Shown in pieces: positions 10,393-20,604 of a DNA stretch of 64,000 bases. The notes under the pieces are model-generated. The model had not been told where the DNA came from, ran no database searches, and saw only the letters and a program-made list of their open reading frames with translations. Source of the DNA: Scilla litardierei (taxonomy: Eukaryota; Streptophyta; Magnoliopsida; Asparagales; Asparagaceae); NCBI GenBank assembly GCA_030789695.1, contig CM061130.1, positions 10,593,860 through 10,657,859 on the forward strand, read 5' to 3'. The position numbers were made by a program, and so were the translations under genes. Within the stretch, counting starts at the first letter, position 1. Each line of letters begins with the position of its first letter.

Positions 10393-10458
10393 GATCTAGC
10401 TTCGTTGTCAAGCTAGATCATTTAGGTGACGGATCTAGTTTCGTTGTCAAACTAGATC
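10393..10458 (-). other. Twin loop-conserved hairpins in LARD LTR
   Basis: Hairpin 1 has arms GATCTAGCTT and AAGCTAGATC (10393-10402, 10410-10419). Hairpin 2 has arms GATCTAGTTT and AAACTAGATC (10432-10441, 10449-10458). Both have the same 7-nt loop, CGTTGTC on the plus strand. The stems differ by one compensated base pair. The same pair lies at 16874-16939 in the other LTR, and a version at 60673-60739 in the Tekay LTR. Confidence 0.8.
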
Positions 10459-11640
10459 AAGTAGGCGTCTAGCCAGCTATCATTTCACTGACTAGTCTCT
10501 TTTACGCTAGGAACAAGAAAGTGGCCTAAAAACATGGCCCTACTCAAGAGTTGGCAAGTTTCACTTGCCTGCAAATTCGACGTCTGAGCACACCGTCCAA
10601 TGAGTCCAAAAATCACAATTATCTACGTGCAAGGTCCACCGGCCTAAAGTCCATATTATTAATATTGATTAGTGAATTTAAAACATTTAAAATAATTTAA
10701 AAATACTGATTTTTAGTCTTGATTAGCATGCAATTGGGTTGGGGTTCCTAGGGGTGCAAAACGTTACCTCAACACGACGCGAAAGCTACACCGGCGTCGG
10801 GTAGCGACGCCGGGGGTTGGAATAAGAGAACGCGCTCCAAGTCCTGATTCCAATATAGTTTCCTCGCTGGAAAGTTCAGAGCATCAATCGGAGCGACGGT
10901 TCCAGATTCCAAAGCTCGCACGTGCGACGACGGGCTACGACGTGCGACGACGTCGTACGCGACGGATCCTTGAAGAGCAAGCACCTAGGTGGGGCCCACA
11001 GTAGTCCTAGGGGCCTTTGGGGGACCCACAATAACTCTGGAGAACTTGGGGGGCCCACGGTGGCAAGCGATGCGACGGGTGTGGGGTTGCGACGATTGGC
11101 CATCGGTCGTACTCAGCCAAAAGCGGGGATCTCCTTCGGTCAGACACTAGGGAACGGCTGTGCAGCTGCGGGGGTCGGTCACGAGCCTTGGTGCGGAGAG
11201 GTCCATCGGTCGGGCGCTTGGGGCGGCTCGGTCACAGCGCTTGGATGCGGGGAGTGGGGTGCTGCAACGTTGCAACGGTTGCAACGTTGTGGAGCTGCGG
11301 TCGGTGCGGAGAAGCGCCTCGGTCAGACATGGCGCTGAGCGGGGGACGGAGCGGGGTTGGATGCGAGCGGCTGTGCGGAACGGAAGCGGGCGAAGCTCTC
11401 GGTCTGACCGAGAGCTTCTCTCGGTCGGTGCGGTCGAACGGGGCGGCGGCTGCAACGGGTGCGGGCGGAGCTTGGATGCGGGTGGAGCTGCCGGTCAGAG
11501 CGGGGGAACGAAGCCCGTTCTCTCGGTCTGAGCGGGGGAAGTTCGTCGCAACGTTGCGACGATTCGTCGCAACGTCCAAATTGAGTTTTGGAAGAGACTA
11601 GGGCTAATTTCTTGCGAAAATAGGTCTTCCTAGGGGTTGC

Positions 11641-11647
11641 TTATATA
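11641..11647 (-). promoter_or_regulatory. TATA box of LARD 3' LTR
   Basis: TATATAA on the minus strand, about 590 bp inside the LTR start, with a GC-rich transcribed part beyond. The same site lies at 18122-18128 in the 5' LTR, the active promoter of the element, and a similar one at 61829-61836 in the Tekay LTR. Confidence 0.65.
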
Positions 11648-12233
11648 GTATAGATGTGTTGACTTGGTCTAGGGCTAAATCTAATAGGATTAGAAGTTTA
11701 AAAAGATTTAAAATTTGAAATTCAATTACTCCAACTCATCCAAGGGTTTGACCTGGTCCAAATGAGCTGGAAATTGGCTCAAAAATTCTTTAAAACGTTT
11801 TAAACTCAAATAAATTTTATTTGGCCGAAATTAATTTAAAAATAAATTATTAAAAATAATATAAAACTTGTTAAAAATATAAAAGTGGTCAAATAAACTC
11901 CAAAAATTATAAAATAAATATCGGGGTGATCGTGGTGACAAAAGTGAGCTAACTAAGAAGACGGATCTCAATTTCGACGTCGGACGACGAAACTAAAAAT
12001 AGAAACGTCTCCCGTCAAGAGTGAGAATCGCCACGTCTCATCGAGTAAGGTTAAATTGTGGGAAAACGACTCGAGAAACGTCGTTCCAAATTAGTGCCAC
12101 TATTTAATACTCTCAGAGACGTTCACAACGGTATGTCACACGAAAGTGTTCACAAACGAACAACGTCTAAAACAAATACGTGCATGGCCAAAGCACGTGC
12201 ACGAAAAACGTACAACGAAAAGTGGTCGTTACA

Positions 12234-12247
12234 TCCTCCCCAACTTA
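12234..12247 (-). other. Polypurine tract of LARD
   Basis: Minus-strand TAAGTTGGGGAGGA directly before the 3' LTR, preceded by GTCCGAGGACGGAC. It is the expected start site for plus-strand DNA synthesis. The same layout is found at 62424-62440 in the Tekay element. Confidence 0.8.
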
Positions 12248-15200
12248 GAATAAAGTCCGTCCTCGGACTTTCTAATATATCTAGTCGCTCTAATAACTAC
12301 CCCAAATCAAGTCACATTATATTTCAAACCAAGTATAGTCATTACAAGTGCTCATATATGCACTAGGTAGTCAAACATTATTCTTACCAACACGTATATA
12401 TATACATTCACGTACGTATACACTTATACCTATTATAGTCCGTCAACTCCATACATGTATTTCAATCAGGTCTATAAACATACATCCCTTATATAACAGC
12501 TACTACTTACCTAAACACAAAACAATATTTCAGATACTTATATACAGATAGTTTCACGCTTAGCCAATACAATCATCGCTCTACCTATATGTAGCTACTT
12601 ATGCACAAACATCAAGGGTAAACTACCCCCTAATATTCATCCAATACCAAACATCTCAACACATATAGTCACACCATACCATTATTAAATCAAGTTCACT
12701 ATATCTAATATACATTCACCACTACTATAATTTCACAATATATAGTCATACAAATGCATGCAATAATTTCACCGTATATTCACATCACATTCGGTCCTAT
12801 AACTATATTTACGACACGCCACATATACCATAGTCATCCACACCTATAGCTAAGCACATACTTACCCGTGCATGGTGCACTCCCATACACGCTAATATTT
12901 CATTTACGCATACCAATCATACTATTATATAACTAGCACACAAACACACCTAATTTTTAGCTAGTACACATACGTTCACATAACAAGTTCTTAGTAATTA
13001 ACTATACCACAAGACCAGCACCTATAACTATATACTGGCGTAGCGACCCACAATCATGTGCGTAGCACAACCAGGCACAAACACTCCTATCACTATACAT
13101 ACATCAAGCATCGTTATATTCAAGCTACAAACATACATTCAATATACTTAGAGTTTACCCACTCAAGCTTGAGTGAGACTCAATACACTCATCAGGATAT
13201 TCTATATACGTAACACGGCATTCATACCTATACCAATACCATTCCAATATTTATACGTCTATCAATACAACCACATACATTCCATAAATCAATCACACTT
13301 AATATTTAGTCAGGCAATACTCACGTAGTTCAATCATTCTATATACCATAATAATAATACAGACATTAGCACACGTATATTTATAATACACTCCCTAGTA
13401 CATGCATACATATTCATGGTATAGTCACACACATGTAACATATATATTTATATATTCACACCATAGCCTACTACCTATAATTAGTATACTAACACATCCA
13501 CACATACATAATTAAGATGTGCAATAGTCGTGTATACCTCACGATATGCACGCATGCAACATCCCGCGAAAGCAAACAATACCAATCAAAATTTTAACCC
13601 TACTTCCATATGTATAACACATATATACTCCTGCAAAGAAACATAACTACTTACATATAAGCACATATATATCTACCTACGAGCACATACTCACACGTAC
13701 TAGTATATGGGTCACTCAATAGGCCTACTTACTTAACTATACATACACTTATTATTATCACACATAGCACACACATAACTTTACCAATCATTTTATTTCA
13801 ACCATTATAAGCATCACTAACTACATACACTCCATTAGATATTCCAACGCTAGCTCTTATATACACAGGCATCCCTAGTATGGTATAGCTAACCACATAC
13901 AAATCTATCAATAATAATACACATATAACTTCATAATATACGAATAACTCCGAGTATATATATATATATATCACACAATAGGCAAGCATCAATATACTAT
14001 GGGGTTATACTCATTCAAGCTCACGTACACAAGGTACGTGCACTACGACACCTCACAGGGTCCAAGGGCCTACTAACAGTTAAGGGTTGACACAGACATT
14101 GACGGACCCTAAGGTCAAAAAATAAAGAGGGGTCGAGAGCGTGACGAGGGAAGGATCGATAAGCACGAGTTCAGATAGGACGAATACAAGGAGACGGCTT
14201 GGTTAGGGAAAACATTAACTCAATGGTGATGTTTAGGTTGAGGGAAAAGAAGGTGTAGTGATACATACATAGGATATAGAAAGGAGATAGGGTAGGTAGT
14301 TCATGCTAAAATACGTGAAATCTGAAAACTGTTGTACTTTAAAATCCTCGGCTGAGAAGAAATGTTTGGGGATCGATAAAACGAGTTGTTCAAATAAATC
14401 TGAGTCGAATATTCAAAATAATAGAAAATGGCCTATTGGTTTTAAAAATTCATTTTAAAAGGTAGTAAAATCATTTACACGAATATTAAGGACATGGTTT
14501 AGAAAATTTATACGTCAATAATTTAATATAATGTTGTCAAAAGTTTTTGAAAGTCAAAGAATTGAATCAAGCAACGGAAGAATTTAAAATCAGGTTAAAT
14601 GCTTTCAAAACTTTAGGCTATGGAAATTGAAAATAATCAATTTGAAACTACTTTTTAGGGAACCAAGGTTTGCCAAAAAAGTGAAACAGATTTGCACAAG
14701 GTTCTTAATATACGAGCACAACAAGTCTGGCACGGTTATAAAAATAGTTGTAATCCAATTTGGTTTAGAAATTTTTCTAAAAGCGTGTATGGTGAGCGGA
14801 AGAAAATAGTAGTAACTTAGCATAAGAATTATCAGGATCAAATAGCAAATCTTTAAAATCAAATCAGGGAGGGTCTAGAGCAGGAAGAGGTTATGAAAAT
14901 AGTAATTTTGCAAAAAAAATCTGAAATAGTGAGAGCGACGAGCAAAAACCAACTTCCTGAAATCTGAAATTCTATGTGACTTGAGAAGTATAGTAAAAGT
15001 AAACACGATGTATTATTCAAAGGGCATAAATAAGAGGGAAAATTATAAATCAAACTGAGCAAAATAAAAGTACGGTTCAGAATAGAATTAATATATGTAG
15101 GAACGACACATTTACACAAGTACGAAAACATAGGCTGGGAAAAATATTATCAGCTAGAGTTCAAAATTCCGACAAACGTTTTTTTTTAAAATTTAAATCA

Positions 15201-15787
15201 ATGAAGAAGTATGAAGTATAAGTATTTTAAAATTTTGAACAAATTTGAACCTAGGGAAAGAGGAAATCGAAAGATACTTTTGGAAGATTCAAGATTGTAA
15301 CGGAAAGATTTGAAAATTGACGACGATCGTCATGGGGCGATCTCGTGAATCGAGGCAAGGAAATTGGTCAGGTGATACGCCTAGGATATGAATCAGAAAA
15401 GTCTACGGAAACTCCTACGGTCGTCCAACTAAATATTTGAAACTAAGCACTAAGACTTTCTAAGGGGCTAGACGGAAACGAAATACGTTCAGCTTGATCC
15501 GAAATCGTTGAACCCAGGTGAACGACAAAAGGAAAATTTAGAGGTCTAGTATGGTCAGGGTTAGGCAAGGACCACTAAGGTAACTCCTACGGCGATCAAT
15601 TGCTAGATGGGGGTCTAACTATCAATCAGAGGCTTCTAACTAGTAAGCACAGACGTCTAACTAAGTCCCTTACCACCTAGTGTCCTAAGAAATCGACTAG
15701 ACTCAGGGCTTATGACTCGGATGTTGCAATTTATTTAATGGACATTCTGTTATTATCGTTGTTCCGTTAATTCGCAATTGCAAGATT
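12248..15787 (-). mobile_element. Non-coding internal region of LARD
   Basis: About 3.5 kb without a recognisable protein. Two compositional halves are visible. From about 12290 to 14040 the plus strand is very poor in G and rich in A, C and T (many ACATAC and TATATA words). From 14040 to 15790 the sequence is more balanced and purine-rich. A TA run lies near 13955-13970. The first half resembles the AC-rich tails at 430-640, 5200-5389 and 23924-24147. No gene, RNA gene or nested transposon end is seen. Confidence 0.8.
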
Positions 15788-15806
15788 GGACCTGCATGGG
15801 CTACCA
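15788..15806 (-). other. Putative primer-binding site of LARD (tRNA not assigned)
   Basis: Minus-strand TGGTAGCCCATGCAGGTCC starts 8 bases inside the 5' LTR end. Element C has TGGTGGCCCATGCAGGTCC in the equivalent place (40869-40887). A start with TGG fits pairing to a tRNA CCA end, but I cannot name the tRNA and the 8-base gap is larger than usual. Confidence 0.45.
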
Positions 15807-15814
15807 ACAAAACC

Positions 15815-18714
15815 TGTCACGCCCCGCTTCCCAAAAATATGGAGGCGAAGCGTGAGAAGGTCCGCTCAGACTTGAAGCAACAAAGCTGCAAGTCCGATAA
15901 GCGTCGATCAAGTTTAAAACTACAGGTCCTTGCAACGCTAACGAAACAAAGATAATAATAATGAAACGAGATAAAAGAAATATCTCAGAATATCCATAAA
16001 ATAAGTTTCAACATCACAGAAAAAGCCACCAGGCTAAAAGAAAGAGACTAAAGGCCCAAACATGGCCAACAAAAGTACAAAGTACAAAACAACGGTGCTA
16101 TGCACCAACAACTAACAAAAGGCCTAAAACAACATAAAGCTCAACAAAACTCAAAGCATGGTCACCGGTGTCCACCAAAATCCTCCTGGGCAATCATGGA
16201 CTCAGACTCAGCGTCAGCAACTCATCACGTACACAGCAACGATCTCTGGCTCAGGTCTAACATGTGACACCCAAAAGAGCAAGGGGCACATGTCAGCAAG
16301 TCTGGGAGACTTGTGCAAGGAAACTACAAGTGGGTAAAAGTAAAGCAACCTAGCAGTTCTAGTATGAATGCGATGACACGGCAGTTTAAAGTATGAGTGC
16401 AACAGGTAAAGTAAAGTAAAGTACAGTACGAGCATGGCATGGCATTCACAAGACAAGTACAAGGCAAGGAAAGTAAGCACCTCGTGCACAGAGATTCCGC
16501 CTTTTGGCTAGAGTGGCTGCACGGCCAGCTCCTAGCTCAAGTGATCGTTTATCCCTACCCCTCCACGTGTATCGGGCATTGGTTTTCAGCCAACACATGA
16601 GGCCCGCTTCTGGACCACGAGCCAGGAAGTGTTTTAAACAAGTATGGCGTAGGGGTGCACCTAGCCGGTCCAGGGAACCCGGGCATTGGCTTTTGACCAA
16701 CACATGAGGCCCGTTTCCCCCGGAAGTAGTATTCAAGGAGTACAAGTAATGTAGCGTGTGCTACGATGCAACAATCAATGCATGGATGACATGGCATGGC
16801 AAGTAGTAAAGCGTACAAGTAAGAAAAGTAAACGTGACAGTTTAGCATGCATGAATGACAAGTTTAAGGGTTGGATCTAGCTTCGTTGTCAAGCTAGATC
16901 ATTTAGGTGACGGATCTAGTTTCGTTGTCAAACTAGATCAAGTAGGCGTCTAGCCAGCTATCATTTCACTGACTAGTCTCTTTTACGCTAGGAACAAGAA
17001 AGTGGCCTAAAAACATGGCCCTACTCAAGAGTTGGCAAGTTTCACTTGCCTGCAAATTCGACGTCTGAGCACACCGTCCAATGAGTCCAAAAATCACAAT
17101 TATCTACGTGCAAGGTCCACCGGCCTAAAGTCCATATTATTAATCTTGATTAGTGAATTTAAAAAATTTAAAATACTTTAAAAATACTGATTTTTAGTCT
17201 TGATTAGCATGCAATTGGGTTGGGGTTCCTAGGGGTGCAAAACGTTACCTCAACACGACGCGAAAGCTACACCGGCGTCGGGTAGCGACGCCGGGGGTTG
17301 GAATAAGAGAACGCGCTCCAAGTCCTGATTCCAATATAGTTTCCTCGCTGGAAAGTTCAGAGCATCAATCGGAGCGACGGTTCCAGATTCCAAAGCTCGC
17401 ACGTGCGACGACGGGCTACGACGTGAGACGACGTCGTACGCGACGGATCCTTGAAGAGCAAGCACCTAGGTGGGGCCCACAGTAGTCCTAGGGGCCTTTG
17501 GGGGACCCACAATAACTCTGGAGAACTTGGGGGGCCCACGGTGGCAAGCGATGCGACGGGTGCGGGGTTGCGACGATTGGCCATCGGTCGTACTCAGCCA
17601 AAAGCGGGGATCTCCTTCGGTCAGACACTAGGGAACGGCTGTGCAGCTGCGGGGGTCGGTCACGAGCCTTGGTGCGGAGAGGTCCATCGGTCGGGCGCTT
17701 GGGGCGGCTCGGTCACAGCGCTTGGATGCAGGGAGCAGGGTGCTGCAACGTTGCAACGGTTGCAACGTTGCGGAGCTGCGGTCGGTGCGGAGAAGCGCCT
17801 CGGTCAGACATGGTGCTGAGCAGGGGACGGAGCGGGGTTGGATGCGAGCGGCTGTGCGGAACGGAAGCGGGCGAAGCTCTCGGTCTGACCGAGAGCTTCT
17901 CTCGGTCGGTGCGGTCGAACGGGGCGGCGGCTGCAACGGGTGCGGGCGGAGCTTGGATGCGGGTGGAGCTGCCGGTCAGAGCGGGGGAACGGAGCCCGTT
18001 CTCTCGGTCTGAGCGGGGGAAGTTCGTCGCAACGTTGCGACGATTCGTCGCAACGTCCAAATTGAGTTTTGGAAGAGGCTAGGGCTAATTTCTTGCGAAA
18101 ATAGGTCTTCCTAGGGGTTGCTTATATAGTATAGATGGGTTGACTTAGTCTAGGGCTAAATCTAATAGGATTAGAAGTTTAAAAAGATTTAAAATTTGAA
18201 ATTCAATTACTCCAACTCATCCAAGGGTTTGACCTGGTCCAAATGAGCTGGAAATTGGCTCAAAAATTCTTTAAAACGTTTTAAACTCAAATAAATTTTA
18301 TTTGGCCGAAATTAATTTAAAAATAAATTATTAAAAATAATATAAAACTTGTTAAAAATATAAAAGTGGTCAAATAAACTCCAAAAATTATAAATTAAAT
18401 ATCGGGGTGATCGTGGTGACAAAAGTGAGCTAACTAAGAAGACGGATCTCAATTTCGACGTCGGACGACGAAACTAAAAATAGAAACGTCTCCCGTCAAG
18501 AGTGAGAATCGCCACGTCTCATCGAGTAAGGTTAAATTGTGGGAAAACGACTCGAGAAACGTCGTTCCAAATTAGTGCCACTATTTAATACTCTCAGAGA
18601 CGTTCACAACGGTATGTCACACGAAAGTGTTCACAAACGAACAACGTCTAAAACAAACACGTGCACGGCCAAAGCACGTGCATGAAAAACGTACAACGAA
18701 AAGTGGTCGTTACA
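15815..18714 (-). mobile_element. LARD 5' LTR (minus orientation)
   Basis: 2900 bp, nearly identical to 9334-12233 with no net length difference. Twin hairpins lie at 16874-16939, the TATA box at 18122-18128, and the 18-bp palindrome at 18025-18042. The right end is fixed by TACA at 18714 followed by the TGAAG duplication. Confidence 0.92.
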
Positions 18715-18719
18715 TGAAG
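18715..18719. repeat. Target-site duplication of the LARD, right (TGAAG)
   Basis: Second copy of TGAAG. After it the Athila-1 polyprotein frame resumes at 18720 with NRKLSLNVSGEKVEFDLG. Confidence 0.92.
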
Positions 18720-19220
18720 AACAGAAAACTTTCTCTAAACGTCAGCGGAGAAAAAGTTGAGTTTGATCTAGGGTTATCCATGAAGTACCCCGATCCCCCA
18801 GACGACCCTCGGTGTAATTTGCTGGAGATGGAAGAAGAAAAAGCTGTTGAGGAGAGCTCTTGGGATGTTCTCTTAAGAAACCCCCCCGATGACTTGGATG
18901 ATTTAGAAGACCAATACGGCCCTAAGAACAATGATGCTGCTGGGAGAGCGAACACAGCAATAACGACCCCTCCCGGGTTCCCCAAGGCTCCTCCTGCGAG
19001 GAGAACGGGGAAAGAACCCATGGGCCTCACCAAAGACGAGGTCCAGATCCTAAAGAAGATGGCGGTAAGCACCAATACGAAAAAGAAGCCCCCGGATCCC
19101 AAGATCAAGGAGAGGGTAGTCGAGCAAATCTTTCTCCAACCGCTGACTGTTCCAAAGGCCTTAAGCTCCGATGAAGAAGAGATGCCGAACTTCGGGCATC
19201 ACCCGTATCAACCACCGTGA
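18720..19220 (+). pseudogene. C-terminal part of Athila-1 gag-protease polyprotein
   Basis: The continuation of the frame broken at 9333, about 166 codons ending in TGA at 19220. It matches residues following GVLIDVKNGKLSLN in the copy at 56259-57290. The segment has the conserved LSLNV..EKVEFDLGLSM and PDPPDDPRCN blocks, then an acidic, low-complexity tail. In complete Athila/Tat elements RT would begin after a tail of this kind; here a stop codon and the post-pol stem-loop follow at once. This shows that RT-RH-INT is missing from the family and not only displaced by the LARD. Confidence 0.85.
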
Positions 19221-19225
19221 ACATC

Positions 19226-19410
19226 TCTTGCGGGCGTCGAGCCAACGACGTTAAACAAGTGCGCTTCATGGGAGGCAACCCATGCTCTAAACTTTTGCCC
19301 CACTTTTTCGTGCTATTTTTGACTTTATTTTATCTATTTTTATAAATAAAATCAGCCGCGAGAACATCCGTTCAGGGACTTAGACAATCTGTTGGTTTTT
19401 GCAGGAAACA
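19226..19410 (+). other. Conserved post-gag-protease segment with stem-loop
   Basis: Contains GGGCGTCGAGCCAACGACG and a hairpin CATGGG-AGGCAA-CCCATG (19267-19284). The same segment follows the reading frame at 49730-49790 and 57465-57520. A related segment is, as I recall, common just after pol in plant Athila/Tat elements. If so, it marks where the deleted pol would have ended. Confidence 0.65.
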
Positions 19411-19416
19411 AAGACC

Positions 19417-19745
19417 CAACCGATCGGTTGATAACTCACCCGATCGGTTGGGATGTATCAGATACAAGCCGAGATCTGTCCCCAAGTGAACCGATCGGTT
19501 GAAGAATGAAGAGACTGGGTGATCTGGGGAGAATTCTCGGGAAATTTTTGGGGAATATCAACCGATCGGTTGAGTTCGAGCGCGATCGGTTGAGGAGACC
19601 GGGTAAGCAACCCTCAATTCTCGGGAAAATGAGTGGAGCGGCCAACCGATCGGTTGACAAGTCAACCGACCGGTTCGCCTGTAGCATTTTTTCGGCAAGA
19701 ATTTTCGACCTAACCATCAACCGATCGGGTGACAAGTCACCCGAT
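19417..19745 (+). repeat. Internal array of CCGATCGG-type palindromes
   Basis: Same palindrome classes as the LTR array (CAACCGATCGGTTG, CACCCGATCGGGTG), at least nine half-sites with several paired arms, ending 18 bp before a TATA box. Equivalent arrays occur at 49914-50258 and 57648-57994. It appears to be a second copy of the promoter module, placed before the 3' ORF. Confidence 0.85.
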
Positions 19746-19763
19746 CGGTTCGACTTAAAACCC

Positions 19764-19771
19764 TATATAAA
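19764..19771 (+). promoter_or_regulatory. Internal TATA box before the Athila-1 3' ORF
   Basis: TATATAAA, 18 bp after the palindromic array and about 430 bp before the ATG at 20203. Related copies have TATATAA at 50270-50276 and 58005-58011 in the same position. Confidence 0.65.
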
Positions 19772-20202
19772 CCCTCGACCGCCCGTTCGATCTGCACTCG
19801 CATTTTCGAATCCAGAACCGCCGTTTCGCCTCTCCCTCGTGCGCCTGCCCTCTTTCTTCCCTAAAATCAACCTCGATCACCTTCACCCCCCATCTCCCTA
19901 CCCATCCCCATCGATTTCTCTCCATTCTCCTCGATTCCACCCACACACAAAACCCTAACCTCCACCCGTTCTCCCCAATTTCGAAACTTGCTGGAAGAAA
20001 TCGCTGCGGCTTCACAGCGTGCTCCTATCGAGTAGCATCGGGTCATCTACGAGCAACGATCTTCATCTCATTTGGGTAAACTCGCTCCTTTGCTCAATTT
20101 TAATTTTACCCAAGATATTCCATTTGCTCGTTGGGCGTATTTCGTGTTTGTGTTGATTCATTGTACTTTTACTTACTCACACACACGCACGACACCCGCA
20201 CA

Positions 20203-20604
20203 ATGCCTCCCCGTCGTGATAAGCCCACCGACGCCAGCTCTTCAAACCCTAGGCCCACCCGTCATACCCGTCGCGCACAGCCCCCCGCTCAACCCACCAC
20301 CTCCAACCCTTCTACCACACCACGCACCACTTCCCCACCTCACGTTTACGATCCCGAATATGGGATGCAATTCCAAACCGACAACCATGCCGACCGGTTC
20401 GCGGCCATGGTCCTCCTAGATGGACAGGGTGGTCGGATAAACCAGGAGTCCGTCGACCGAGGCCTCCCCTTTCTTCAAAGCTTCATTCGCCACATCCGTG
20501 AAGACCCACCCGACGTCTCCGAGCTCCACATTCCACCCCCCACGACTCCTGGTCCCCAGCGCAGGCCCCCGTCACCACCCCCAGAGGGTGGTGCCCCCGC
20601 TTGA
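20203..20604 (+). CDS. Small proline-rich accessory ORF of the Athila-1 family
   Basis: 133 codons from ATG 20203, the start conserved in all three copies (MPPRR/MPPRC). The protein has a basic start, a Ser/Thr/Pro/Arg-rich linker (residues ~8-48), a more ordered core (~50-110) and a Pro-rich tail. The core holds ADRF, a LL.G.GG block, Q.SV.R.LP, LQS.IRHIR and PDVSEL. The 134-residue copy at 58453-58857 is about 60-65 percent identical by eye with indels kept in frame, which suggests past selection. No signal peptide, membrane segment or zinc finger is seen, so it is not an obvious envelope protein. The MPPR start and the A.RF motif recall the extra 3' ORF of some Athila/Tat elements. I infer a shortened derivative of that, of unknown function. 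Confidence 0.7.
   Translation: MPPRRDKPTDASSSNPRPTRHTRRAQPPAQPTTSNPSTTPRTTSPPHVYDPEYGMQFQTDNHADRFAAMVLLDGQGGRINQESVDRGLPFLQSFIRHIREDPPDVSELHIPPPTTPGPQRRPPSPPPEGGAPA

Larger units (their letters stand above)
9334..12233 (-). mobile_element. LARD 3' LTR (minus orientation)
   Basis: 2900 bp, with minus-strand termini TGTAACG and GTGACA. It contains a TATA box at 11641-11647 and a GC-rich transcribed part (10900-11600) with a perfect 18-bp palindrome CGTCGCAACGTTGCGACG at 11544-11561. It also has twin hairpins (10393-10458) and a twice-repeated ~32-bp unit starting GGGCATTGG (about 10089 and 10199). Open frames in the GC-rich part occur on both strands together and are treated as by-products of composition. 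Confidence 0.92.
9334..18714 (-). mobile_element. Complete LARD (non-coding LTR retrotransposon) nested in Athila-1
   Basis: Two LTRs of exactly 2900 bp (9334-12233 and 15815-18714) flank a 3581-bp internal region with no protein-coding frame. TGAAG target duplications lie on both sides. Orientation is minus: reading the minus strand, LTRs start TGTAACGACC and end GGCGTGACA, a purine tract precedes the 3' LTR, and a primer-like site follows the 5' LTR. LTRs differ by roughly 1 percent by eye, less than the host Athila-1 LTRs, consistent with a later insertion. The LTRs match the Tekay element at 59673-64000, whose proteins probably mobilise it in trans. Confidence 0.93.

Noticed and set aside
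11147..11601. Overlapping 100-140 codon frames on both strands in the GC-rich LARD LTR (also 17628-18082 and 61288-61812)
   Set aside because: Open on both strands at once, Arg/Ala/Gly/Ser-rich, not similar to any protein, and explained by GC-rich composition without stop codons.
20203..20604. Accessory ORF as an envelope-like gene
   Set aside because: No signal peptide or membrane segment and far too short; only its position matches the env-like ORF of some Athila elements.
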